A DNA stretch of 64,000 nucleotides from Phormidesmis sp963710175 (GTDB taxonomy: Bacteria; Cyanobacteriota; Cyanobacteriia; Phormidesmidales; Phormidesmidaceae): assembly GCA_963710175.1 (NCBI GenBank), contig CAVPZC010000002.1, forward strand, positions 1,736,001 through 1,800,000, read 5' to 3'. The notes under the pieces were generated by a model, which did not search any database, had not been told where the DNA came from, and saw nothing but the letters and a program-made list of their open reading frames with translations. This document shows positions 16,541 through 24,312 of this stretch, one piece after another (position 1 is the stretch's first letter; the number at the start of each line of letters is the position of its first letter). Both the position numbers and the translations under genes were made by a program.

Positions 16541-17023
16541 GAGAATCGCTGTAACAGCCGCTACGGAGTGCAGTCACAAGCTTTGTTGAGTAGCAAAACT
16601 CAATAGAGTTGAGAAGTTTACAACTCTTAGTATTTCCGCCCGTTTCTCCACAGGCTATCCACAGGCTATCCATAGGTTTTCCACAGGTCACGGTAGGTTT
16701 TCCACAAGACTAAAGCGTAGGTAGGTCATCCTGCTAATTTCTGTGGATTATCGGGAAAAAGTGGATCAGAGAAGATTTATGAGGGTCCAGTGTAAATTTT
16801 TGTAACAAAAAGCAGGGCGGGATCCACCTTTCTCGAAAACATAAATTTTTGCTAAAAGTACCTGGCGTACTTAAGCGCATTGCTATTTCTAAGGCCATGT
16901 CCCACAATGAACAACACGTCAATCGAGCCCTTTGCCTGCCCTGGTTTACAAGCCTTTCGGGGAGGGAGAGCGTGAGAGTTTGTCATGCAAAAAGTTATGA
17001 AGATAGCTAGAGGAGCCTTTGCG
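16541..17023. other. Intergenic stretch holding an 11-bp repeat array
   Basis: About 480 bases with no credible gene. It contains an inverted repeat CTCAA-TAGAG-TTGAG (16599-16613), then the DnaA-box-like array (16644-16708), a reverse-oriented TGTGGATTA (16742-16750), an AT-rich run around 16784-16810 and an inverted repeat AAGTAC-CTGGC-GTACTT (16856-16872). The ribosome-binding site of the next gene is AGAGGAG at 17009-17015. Confidence 0.6.
16644..16708 (+). repeat. Helically phased array of DnaA-box-like 11-mers
   Basis: Six head-to-tail units at 11-base spacing: TTCTCCACAGG, CTATCCACAGG, CTATCCATAGG, TTTTCCACAGG, a degenerate 10-base unit, TTTTCCACAAG. Two contain TTTTCCACA, which is the DnaA box form reported for cyanobacteria, and the others differ from TTATCCACA by one or two bases. 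A reverse box lies at 16742-16750. The direct repetition at one helical turn is seen in the sequence; DnaA binding is an inference. Confidence 0.65.
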
Positions 17024-17257
17024 ATGCAGCAGTCTGTGAGTTTATCGGTTGAGATCCCTGAAGACCTGCACACATCTGTGCAGAATTATTTAGATGTTCA
17101 TTCTGGATGGAGCCAGGATCGTTTGTTTTGCGCAGCGATATCGCTATTTTTGATGCAGAACGGGGTGACTCAGCATCAGGTTAGCCGTATTTACTTAGAT
17201 AGCTTGTTTGGCCAGCAGCCTGAGAGCAACCGAGAAATGATGCGGTCTAAGTCCTAA
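17024..17257 (+). CDS. DUF2811 family protein (small, cyanobacterial)
   Basis: A 77-residue protein. The sequence VSLSVEIPEDLHTSVQNYLD, followed by HSGWSQDRLFCAAISLFLMQNG and RIYLDSLF, matches the DUF2811 family as I remember it, a short cyanobacterial protein with a ribbon-helix-helix-like look (a beta strand, then two helices). That resemblance suggests a DNA-binding or antitoxin-like regulator, but no function is established. AGAGGAG at 17009-17015 sets the start at ATG 17024 rather than at an earlier in-frame ATG (16985). It is the first gene after the DnaA-box-like array. Confidence 0.75.
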   Translation: MQQSVSLSVEIPEDLHTSVQNYLDVHSGWSQDRLFCAAISLFLMQNGVTQHQVSRIYLDSLFGQQPESNREMMRSKS

Positions 17258-17489
17258 CGGTTGAAATTGCTACCGCCTCGCTTCTTCCGTAGTCTTGGCC
17301 ACTTTGCTCACTACATAAGCAACTGCTACCACTCGAACCCCGATTCCGTTCAGCAATTCAGCGCATCTACCTAGCGCATCCACCCCAGTGAGAATCATTA
17401 GCCAGAAAAATCCAGCCGTTGGCCAGTTGCGATCAAAAATCGGGGGCTAGCGGCTATTTGTCTCTTCTGTATGCGTATTGATTGGCTGC

Positions 17490-18275
17490 TTATTTACCGA
17501 TCGCTTTAACCAGCCCAATGCCACCAAAGTACAAAAATAAAACTGCGCCCCCTAACAGGCTTTGCGTAATTGGATCGGTAGAGGGCGTGAGCACAGCCCC
17601 TAAGATGGCAGCACCCAAAAGGACGTAGCGCCAACCGGAGAGCATTTGCTTAGAACCGACGATGCCCAAGAGCCCTAACAGCAGCTGTATAACCGGAATC
17701 TGAAAGGCTAGTCCTGTGCTGAATAGCAGCAGCAGCACAAACTCAAAATAGCGATCAATGGACCACATCTGCTCGACGACATCAGCGCCGTAGTTAATAA
17801 AAAAGTTGAGCGCAGCAGGCACTAACGCGATGTAGGCGAACCCCAATCCAGCAAAAAACAGCACACTAGAGCCAATCACTACCGGCGCAATCAGGCGACG
17901 CTCGCGGCGGGTAAGCCCTGGTAAAACAAATTGAATGATCTGGTAGAGAATGAACGGGCTGGCAATTAGAATGCCGCTGTAGCCTGCTACTTTAATTGAG
18001 ACAAAAAAGTATTCACCTGGCGACAGTTGGAGAAACTTTGCGCCCTGAGCGGGCACCTCTAGCAGCTCAACAATTTGCCGCACGCCCGTAAAGCAGCCAA
18101 CGACACCCACAGCGATCGCAATCAAAGCATAAAAAATTCGCTGCCTAAGCTCATCGAGATGATCGAACAAAGACATCTCGACATCGCCCGGAATCTCATC
18201 TAAGAAGACCCCACGGGGTTGCTCATCTGGCACCGAGAGGTTGGCAGCCGTCTCAAGATCAGCAGGAGGCGTCAT
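17490..18275 (-). CDS. tatC: Sec-independent protein translocase TatC
   Basis: A 261-residue polytopic membrane protein, the receptor core of the twin-arginine translocase that exports folded proteins across the cytoplasmic and thylakoid membranes. Landmarks: MSLFDHLDELRQRIFYAL at the N-terminus (the signal-binding face), SPFILYQIIQFVLPGLTRRERR, the conserved FxxG-type loop and six hydrophobic helices. The final helix region includes AVLTPSTDPITQ. Length and topology are normal. tatA/B are not in the window. The gene lies downstream of the RodZ-like gene on the same strand, 184 bases apart. Confidence 0.95.
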   Translation of the reverse strand: MTPPADLETAANLSVPDEQPRGVFLDEIPGDVEMSLFDHLDELRQRIFYALIAIAVGVVGCFTGVRQIVELLEVPAQGAKFLQLSPGEYFFVSIKVAGYSGILIASPFILYQIIQFVLPGLTRRERRLIAPVVIGSSVLFFAGLGFAYIALVPAALNFFINYGADVVEQMWSIDRYFEFVLLLLFSTGLAFQIPVIQLLLGLLGIVGSKQMLSGWRYVLLGAAILGAVLTPSTDPITQSLLGGAVLFLYFGGIGLVKAIGK

Positions 18276-18428
18276 AAGCAGGTCGTACAGTAGTAGGTGA
18301 GCGATAAACCGTGAGCATCTATTAGCATTAGCCCGCAGAATGCCACCGATTTGCTATCTATTGTATCGGCTGTGCTAGCTCGCTGAGGGCGTTAATCTAT
18401 TGGGGAAGCAATTAAGTTTGTCAGGCGC

Positions 18429-18464
18429 TGGCAGTCATTGTGGCAGTTATTCTGGCAGTCATTC
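18429..18464. repeat. Three 12-bp tandem repeats at the end of the rodZ-like gene
   Basis: TGGCAGTCATTG, TGGCAGTTATTC and TGGCAGTCATTC run head to tail. On the minus strand the first unit met supplies the stop codon of the RodZ-like gene, so the repeat overlaps the gene's 3' end. Confidence 0.7.
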
Positions 18465-20078
18465 TGGCGTAAAGACCTGTTCGCTCTTTTGGCCGCTGTT
18501 GCCCATAACTTTAGATGTGTCGCCGTTGGGCGCTAGCTCTATCGCCCCCGCATTGCCAGCAAAGATATTGAGATTTTCTTGGGCCTCCCACAGCTTGGTA
18601 TCGCCGGGCTGAAGCGTCCCTTCAAAAATAGTGCTGCCATCGGCAATAACACTAACCCAGGCTTGACCAGTGGCTTTCGCTTCTACGTAGACCGGTGCTG
18701 TGCTGGCAGGGGATTCCGCATTAGCTTCCTCTCCAGCGCCCTCTGGCTCTTCTAAAAAGGTTTCGGCGTTGGGTGCGCCGTCATCAACAGGCTGTTCGGC
18801 TGCGTCTGTATTGCCAGCCACTTCGGGTTGGCGATCGCCTCCCCCCAGCAAACTGACCAAAATCACCACGCCTGCCGTGAGCGCTGCAACCACGCCACCG
18901 ATAATAAAGGGCTTCAAGTTGGGAGCAGTCGATTTCCCATACTCCGTGCCAACTGGTTCTACGCCAACCGGTTCTATGCCAACTGGTCCAGTATTGATCG
19001 GTCGGTGGGTAACTGCCGGAACAGCGGGCGTAGCCTCTGTCGTCAGAGACGCTGGTAGACCGTCGTCAAAGGGGCCAGCAATAGGAGCAGACTGATAGCC
19101 TTGAGCGCCACCATTGGTGTGGGTTTCCTCAGAAGTATCTAGAGACTCAACCTCAGCTGTAGCAGGTTCATCTGCCGCTACTGCCGCTTCCTGCTGCTCA
19201 GATCGTATCTCTAACTCCTGTGTCTCTAATGCTAAGGAAGGAGTGCTATGGCTTGCCGCTTCGTCATCTGCTCGCTCTAGCACATTGCCGCCAGCGACTG
19301 AACTGCCGCCTGTGACCAGGCTACTAGCCTCCAAGCCAGCTTCTGCGCTATTGTCCAGTTCAGGCTCTGAAGCAGGCGTAGCACTGCGGCCATTGGTGGC
19401 TGTTGAGCTTTCGTAGATCTCATGCTCAGGAGGTTTCTCTTCAGTAATGGCCTCTTCGGGAATGGGCTCTTGAGTAATAACCTCTTGGGCAAGGGGCTCC
19501 TCAACAATAAGAGGAACTTCAGAGGCTAAAGGTTCAGGAATGATGGCTGGAGAAGCCAGCTCTGTGACTCCTGCCTCGCTAGTTGAATGCGTAGCGGGCT
19601 GAGTGCTGATGGGCTGGCCTTGACTGCCGTTTTGATTGCCGTCCCGGTTGCCATTAAGAAAGGGATCGTTTGGCAGAGAGGAACTTCTTTTGCCCAATAT
19701 GGGCGTTGTCGCGCTGTTTTGAGGAGAAGGCGTCTGATTGGGCGTAGCGCGGCCAATGCGAGTGCTGGCTGTGTCAGCTGGGGCGGGCTGCCGGGGCGGG
19801 CGAGGCGTAGAGGGAATTGAGGTGACAGTAAACTGTTGGGCAAGTTCAGTGCCTTTAAGGCCAAGGGCTTCAGCGTAGCGACGAATGAACCCCTGCACAA
19901 AGATAGGCTCCGGCAGCATATCCGGGTCGCCTGTTTCAATCCCTTTGAGCAACTGCGGTCGGATATAGGTGCGAATAGAGATATCTTCTAAAGCCTTTTT
20001 CTGCTTTTCTCGATTTTCACGCAAGAAAGCGCCAATTTGTGCGAGTTGACTTTGCTGAGAGGCACTAAATTTAGTCAC
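18459..20078 (-). CDS. RodZ-like protein (HTH plus DUF4115)
   Basis: About 539 residues. The N-terminal 10-85 region is an Xre-type helix-turn-helix (LAQIGAFLRENREKQKKALED, IETGDPDMLPEPIFVQGFIR), as in RodZ, which links MreB to the cell-wall machinery. A very long acidic, Glu/Pro/Ser/Thr-rich linker of low complexity (about 90-385) follows, then one transmembrane helix (about 388-410) and a C-terminal periplasmic DUF4115 beta domain (about 463-538) with QAWVSVIADG and FEGTLQPGDTKLWEA. The linker is much longer than in E. coli RodZ. The start is uncertain: GTG 20078 (MTKFS) behind GGAG, or TTG 20096. It is followed by tatC. Confidence 0.83.
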   Translation of the reverse strand: MTKFSASQQSQLAQIGAFLRENREKQKKALEDISIRTYIRPQLLKGIETGDPDMLPEPIFVQGFIRRYAEALGLKGTELAQQFTVTSIPSTPRPPRQPAPADTASTRIGRATPNQTPSPQNSATTPILGKRSSSLPNDPFLNGNRDGNQNGSQGQPISTQPATHSTSEAGVTELASPAIIPEPLASEVPLIVEEPLAQEVITQEPIPEEAITEEKPPEHEIYESSTATNGRSATPASEPELDNSAEAGLEASSLVTGGSSVAGGNVLERADDEAASHSTPSLALETQELEIRSEQQEAAVAADEPATAEVESLDTSEETHTNGGAQGYQSAPIAGPFDDGLPASLTTEATPAVPAVTHRPINTGPVGIEPVGVEPVGTEYGKSTAPNLKPFIIGGVVAALTAGVVILVSLLGGGDRQPEVAGNTDAAEQPVDDGAPNAETFLEEPEGAGEEANAESPASTAPVYVEAKATGQAWVSVIADGSTIFEGTLQPGDTKLWEAQENLNIFAGNAGAIELAPNGDTSKVMGNSGQKSEQVFTPE

Positions 20079-20455
20079 GATACTCCATGAAACCAACGAC
20101 TAACACGGTTTTTTTGACATACCTGAATAACGACCAAAGATTAACACAGACGCTATCCCTCGGGAGCTCTTACACCGTACTGAGGTACAGAGTGCTCAGG
20201 TATCTGCTATTTACGTACGTCTACCTAACCATATTATCAACGATCATCCTATCAATGATTGGGCAGGCGAAGCGTAAACAAAACTACCAGTCCCAGAGAA
20301 TTCAAACATCGCCGTAAATCCGTGGGCATCTCAGAAGCCCTGGCTATGAGCTGAGTCCTTTGCCTGTAAGGTCTGAGTCTGCAAATCTAATAGGCGAATA
20401 TTGAGGTCTGTTCTTTCGACTTTATGGCCCAGAGAGCTGCCTATGACTGTGTAGC
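20079..20455. other. Intergenic region between rodZ-like and transglycosylase genes
   Basis: No gene seen. Both flanking genes are on the minus strand, so the promoter of the RodZ-like gene should lie here. An imperfect hairpin is visible around 20164-20197 (GAGC-TCT with AGAG-T-GCTC, and GTAC-TGAG-GTAC inside). I see no known riboswitch or recognised operator. Confidence 0.4.
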
Positions 20456-22657
20456 TCATAGCTGTGCCACTTTAGCTGCGATCTCCGGATTGTAAAGGCG
20501 TAGATAGTTCCAATAGCCGCCAAAAACAGACTCTACGTAGTTCTTAGTTTCTGGGTAGGGTATTTTTTCAACAAATTCGTCGGCGTTGGCGTAGCCGCCC
20601 TCTGCTATCCAGGTGGCGACGCTGCCAGGGCCAGCATTGTAGCTGGCGACTGCAAACAGAGAATTATTGGTGTACTCCTGATGGGTAAAGTCGAGGTACC
20701 AGGTGCCAAATTTTACGTTGTCCTCCGGCTGATCGAGGATGTAGCTTTCTCCGCCCAGCTGCTCGCTGATCCAGGCGGCGGTCTCTGGCATCACCTGCAT
20801 CAGGCCAACAGCGCCAACTACCGATTGAATATCGGGCTGAAATCTAGATTCCTGGCGGACTAGAGCAGTGACCAGCAGCGGATTGAGACCGCGCTGCTGA
20901 GCCCAGCTGGTAATTAGCTGCGAGAAGGGAAAGGGATAAACAGCCTGCCAGTAGCTCGAATTGTCTCTGAGGTCGTGGTATTCCTGTTTGTCTTCAGGTA
21001 GATCGCGCCAAGCCAGGCTAGAGGCCATGAAGATGCCGTTCAGGTTATCGCCTACACCCAGCCGCAGAATGCCATCGGTCAGCTGTTCTGCGACGGTGGG
21101 CAACTGCTGATCGACAAATTCGGTCTGCCATTGGGCCCAGGCTGTCTGGTCTTGACCGAGCAGATATAGCTCTTGCAGCGCGACTGAGCCGACCGGTAGG
21201 GGCGATCGCTCAGGCGGCAGGGCGATTTGAGCGTCCAAGCTACGGATCGTGTCAAAATCGCCTACGTTCCAGTCCAGATGAACCGCTGAGCGCCAGGCAA
21301 AATAAGATTCGGAATGAGTGCGAATGACTTCTTCAAAGGCAGGGCGGGCGATCTCCGGCTGGTTTTGAAGAAGCGCCCATTTGCCTAACCAAAACCCGGC
21401 TTGAGCAGCCAGCTCGTCTTCGGGGGCGGCGGCAATCAGCTGCTGCGCCCAGTCGATGGCGGCTGGATAGTTGCCGGCTGCTGCGCTGGCTTCGGCTTTG
21501 CTCAGACGAATTTTGGCAGCCGCCACAGAGCTGGAGTGCTGCGAGAGAATAGAGGCTCTCGCCTGATTGGCAGAATCGCCGCTCTTGAGAGCATCTAGCA
21601 AGTCAGCTCGCTGGGCAAGGGCTTCGGCAGCCTGGTCTGGGAAGCGGGCAATCACTTGATCTAGCGTTGCGATGGCGGCTGGTTTGGGCAGGAGCTGAGC
21701 CAGGTTGAGCAGGCCAGTGGCGGTTTCTGGCGCATCTGGAAAGGTTTGATTGAGCAGGCGGTAAGTGGCGATCGCCGCAACCACTTTACCCTTACGCTCT
21801 TGCCCGCGTGCCGCGCGATACTGGCTGAGCGGCGTAGCAGGAGCTTTGCTATACGCCTCACCTGCCTGACCATAGTTTTGAGTTTCCCAATAGCCGAACC
21901 CGATGGCACTCCAGTCTTCTGGAGTGAGGGCGCTGCCGTACTGGTTAGTGAGTCGGTCGAGCATCTGCACGTAATCGGGGTGATGAATGCCGTGATGGGC
22001 AATCAGCTTGAGCAGAGCCAGCCGATCAAAGTCGAGATCCGGGGTAGCTTCAGCGCCGGGCTGATCGGCAGCGGCTAGCTGTTTAAAGGCGACTTCTACA
22101 CTGCGCGGATGGCTGGGAAAGTTTTGCAGCAGCGTGTTGAGTTGGGCCGCAGCCAGCGGATACCCTGGCTGATTGCCCAGCTGATAGAGCGCCTCGGCAG
22201 CGGCAGCGCTGCCAGGGTGCTGCTGAGTCAGCTTTATCCAGGTAGTTTTGGCAGCTTCGGCCTGTCCTACCGCTGCTTCAGCCTCTCCCTGCTTGAGCAA
22301 AATATAAGGATATAGCGCTTTGTAGCTACCGTCTAGCTTGTCGAGCAGTACCAGGGCGCTGCTGCCTTCGCCCTGCTCGATCAGATCGGTCGCTAGCAGG
22401 TAGCGGGCGCGATCGCCTTCGGTATCTTTTTGCTGAGCTAGCGCACTTAGCGCCGCGCTGCGGTTGGCAGCGGGCTGATTGACTAGCCTGAGCACTGCCG
22501 AAGTCTTCGCGGCCTGAGGCAGCTTTGAGGCTACCTCCTCACGCGGCGGGGTAAAGGCGTCGGTCGCGCTTAAAACAGCCACAACCATCCCTACAGAGAG
22601 GGCGCCCATGCTGACGAGCGCTATCAGCGGCAGCCTGTTCTTCAGCGTTTTCAACAT
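20456..22657 (-). CDS. Soluble lytic murein transglycosylase (TPR plus SLT domain)
   Basis: A 733-residue periplasmic enzyme that cleaves peptidoglycan between MurNAc and GlcNAc to form 1,6-anhydro ends. The N-terminus is a signal or anchor helix (about 8-28). Most of the protein (about 60-560) is a helical superhelix of TPR-like repeats rich in Ala, Gln and Leu, like the ring of Slt70. The catalytic domain is C-terminal: ALVRQESRFQPDI with the catalytic glutamate at residue 603, then AVGLMQVMPETAAWI and VASYNAGPGSVATWI. The length is typical of the cyanobacterial Slt form. Start ATG at 22655-22657; divergent from pepA across about 170 bases that should hold both promoters. Confidence 0.92.
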   Translation of the reverse strand: MLKTLKNRLPLIALVSMGALSVGMVVAVLSATDAFTPPREEVASKLPQAAKTSAVLRLVNQPAANRSAALSALAQQKDTEGDRARYLLATDLIEQGEGSSALVLLDKLDGSYKALYPYILLKQGEAEAAVGQAEAAKTTWIKLTQQHPGSAAAAEALYQLGNQPGYPLAAAQLNTLLQNFPSHPRSVEVAFKQLAAADQPGAEATPDLDFDRLALLKLIAHHGIHHPDYVQMLDRLTNQYGSALTPEDWSAIGFGYWETQNYGQAGEAYSKAPATPLSQYRAARGQERKGKVVAAIATYRLLNQTFPDAPETATGLLNLAQLLPKPAAIATLDQVIARFPDQAAEALAQRADLLDALKSGDSANQARASILSQHSSSVAAAKIRLSKAEASAAAGNYPAAIDWAQQLIAAAPEDELAAQAGFWLGKWALLQNQPEIARPAFEEVIRTHSESYFAWRSAVHLDWNVGDFDTIRSLDAQIALPPERSPLPVGSVALQELYLLGQDQTAWAQWQTEFVDQQLPTVAEQLTDGILRLGVGDNLNGIFMASSLAWRDLPEDKQEYHDLRDNSSYWQAVYPFPFSQLITSWAQQRGLNPLLVTALVRQESRFQPDIQSVVGAVGLMQVMPETAAWISEQLGGESYILDQPEDNVKFGTWYLDFTHQEYTNNSLFAVASYNAGPGSVATWIAEGGYANADEFVEKIPYPETKNYVESVFGGYWNYLRLYNPEIAAKVAQL

Positions 22658-22829
22658 ATCGAGTTTTTCACGTGCTTTCTTCTGAAGTTTTAGCAGAAAA
22701 CTCAGTTAGCAGTGAGCGCGAACCCGCAGAATCTCCCGGTAAGGCACTGGTAAAAAATGGGCAATCCTCGGAAAACACTCAGAATCAGTGGATACTATAG
22801 AACGAGAATACTAGATTGATGAACAAGGA

Positions 22830-24305
22830 ATGGATTTTATAGCGTCGGATCGCTCCTGTCTTAATTGGACAGGAGATTGCCTGGTAATCGGCCTCTCGGA
22901 GGAGTCGCTGCCGCTGACTGGGATTTTGTCGGATCTCAATGACAAGGTGGCCGGACTGCTGCAAACGCTGATTGATGAAGAAGAGTTTGAGGCCAAAGTG
23001 GGGACGACGGCAATCACTCGGCTGGGCCCTGATGCACCTGTCAAAAAGATTGGTGTAGTCGGGCTGGGCAGTTCTGATGCGATGGAGCTAGAAGGGCTGC
23101 GTCGGGGAGCAGCGATCGCCGCTCGGATGGCGACTAAAGCCAAATGCCGCACGCTGGGCATCAGCTTTCCGGTGTGGAACAACAGCCAGTCGCTGACCAC
23201 TCAGGCCATCACCGAAGGCATGATTTTGGCGAATAGCCGCGATCGCCGATTCAAGTCTGAACCCGATAAAAGTAAAGCTGAGCTAGACCGGGTTGAGCTG
23301 CTTTCATTCGTGGGTGAAGAGGCGGCCATTCAGAGGGCCCAAGCGATTTGCGACGGCGTGATTTTAGCCCGTGAGCTGGTGGCCGCTCCCCCCAACATTG
23401 TGACGCCCGAAAAGCTGGCCGAGACCGCTGCTGAGCTAGCCGATGATTACGGCCTCAAGCTTGAAGTACTAGAGCGCGATCAGTGTGAAGCACTGGGCAT
23501 GGGCGCTTATCTGGGCGTGGCCAAAGCGTCAGATCTGCCGCCTAAATTTATCCACCTCACCTACACGCCCAAGGAGACTGCTCAGCGCAAGCTAGCCATT
23601 ATCGGTAAAGGGCTGACGTTCGATTCAGGCGGGCTCAATCTCAAGGGTGCTGGGTCTGGCATTGAGATGATGAAGATTGATATGGGCGGGGCAGCGGCTG
23701 TACTGGGAGCGGCTAAGGCGATCGCCCAGCTCAAACCCGACGTGGAAGTGCACTTTATCAGCGCGGCGACCGAAAACATGGTGAGCGGTCATGCCATGCG
23801 CCCCGGCGATATCCTCACCGCTTCTAACGGTAAAACCATCGAGGTCAACAATACTGACGCCGAAGGTCGCCTGACGCTAGCCGATGCGCTGGTATTTGCT
23901 GACAAGCTCGGAGTCGATGCCATGATCAACCTGGCTACGCTAACAGGCGCTTGTGTAGTGGCGCTAGGCGATGACATTGGCGCACTCTTTAGCGAGGACG
24001 AAGAGCTTTCTGAGAAGCTCTCCGCCGCGGCCAGGTTCTCTGGCGAAAAGCTGTGGCAGCTGCCGATGGAAGAAAAATATTTTGAAGGGCTAAAGTCAGT
24101 CGTGGCCGACATGAAAAATACAGGCCCACGTGCAGGCGGCTCCATTACTGCCGCTCTATTTCTCAAACAGTTTGTCAAAGACACGCCCTGGGCCCACTTG
24201 GATATTGCTGGCCCGGTATGGTCTGAAAAAGAAAACGGCTACAACAGTCCTGGTGCGACAGGCTACGGCGTCAGACTTTTGGTGCAGTGGGTGACAGCCA
24301 GCTAA
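22830..24305 (+). CDS. pepA: Leucyl aminopeptidase (M17)
   Basis: A 491-residue cytosolic aminopeptidase of family M17, which works as a hexamer with two metal ions per subunit. The C-terminal catalytic domain has IGKGLTFDSGGLNLK (metal-ligand lysine and aspartate), MKIDMGGAAAVLG, and the family signature NTDAEGRLTLADAL. The N-terminal domain (about 1-165) is the less conserved macro-like part, including VVGLGSS and the RRGAAIAARMA helix. Start ATG 22830 after a short leader with AAGGA. The 3' end lies only seven bases from the convergent histidine kinase stop. Confidence 0.95.
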   Translation: MDFIASDRSCLNWTGDCLVIGLSEESLPLTGILSDLNDKVAGLLQTLIDEEEFEAKVGTTAITRLGPDAPVKKIGVVGLGSSDAMELEGLRRGAAIAARMATKAKCRTLGISFPVWNNSQSLTTQAITEGMILANSRDRRFKSEPDKSKAELDRVELLSFVGEEAAIQRAQAICDGVILARELVAAPPNIVTPEKLAETAAELADDYGLKLEVLERDQCEALGMGAYLGVAKASDLPPKFIHLTYTPKETAQRKLAIIGKGLTFDSGGLNLKGAGSGIEMMKIDMGGAAAVLGAAKAIAQLKPDVEVHFISAATENMVSGHAMRPGDILTASNGKTIEVNNTDAEGRLTLADALVFADKLGVDAMINLATLTGACVVALGDDIGALFSEDEELSEKLSAAARFSGEKLWQLPMEEKYFEGLKSVVADMKNTGPRAGGSITAALFLKQFVKDTPWAHLDIAGPVWSEKENGYNSPGATGYGVRLLVQWVTAS

Positions 24306-24312
24306 TAGCTGA

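Noticed and set aside
16644..16708. A CRISPR array
   Set aside because: The units are 11 bases without spacers; CRISPR repeats are longer and alternate with unique spacers.
16541..17023. A confirmed chromosomal origin
   Set aside because: Only the box array supports it. Genes on both sides tend to point toward it, dnaA and dnaN are absent, and skew could not be computed, so it is kept as a finding rather than an annotation.
18700..19416. Long plus-strand frames opposite the RodZ-like gene
   Set aside because: They mirror the low-complexity Glu/Pro/Ser/Thr linker on the other strand; codon pattern and family motifs support only the minus-strand gene.
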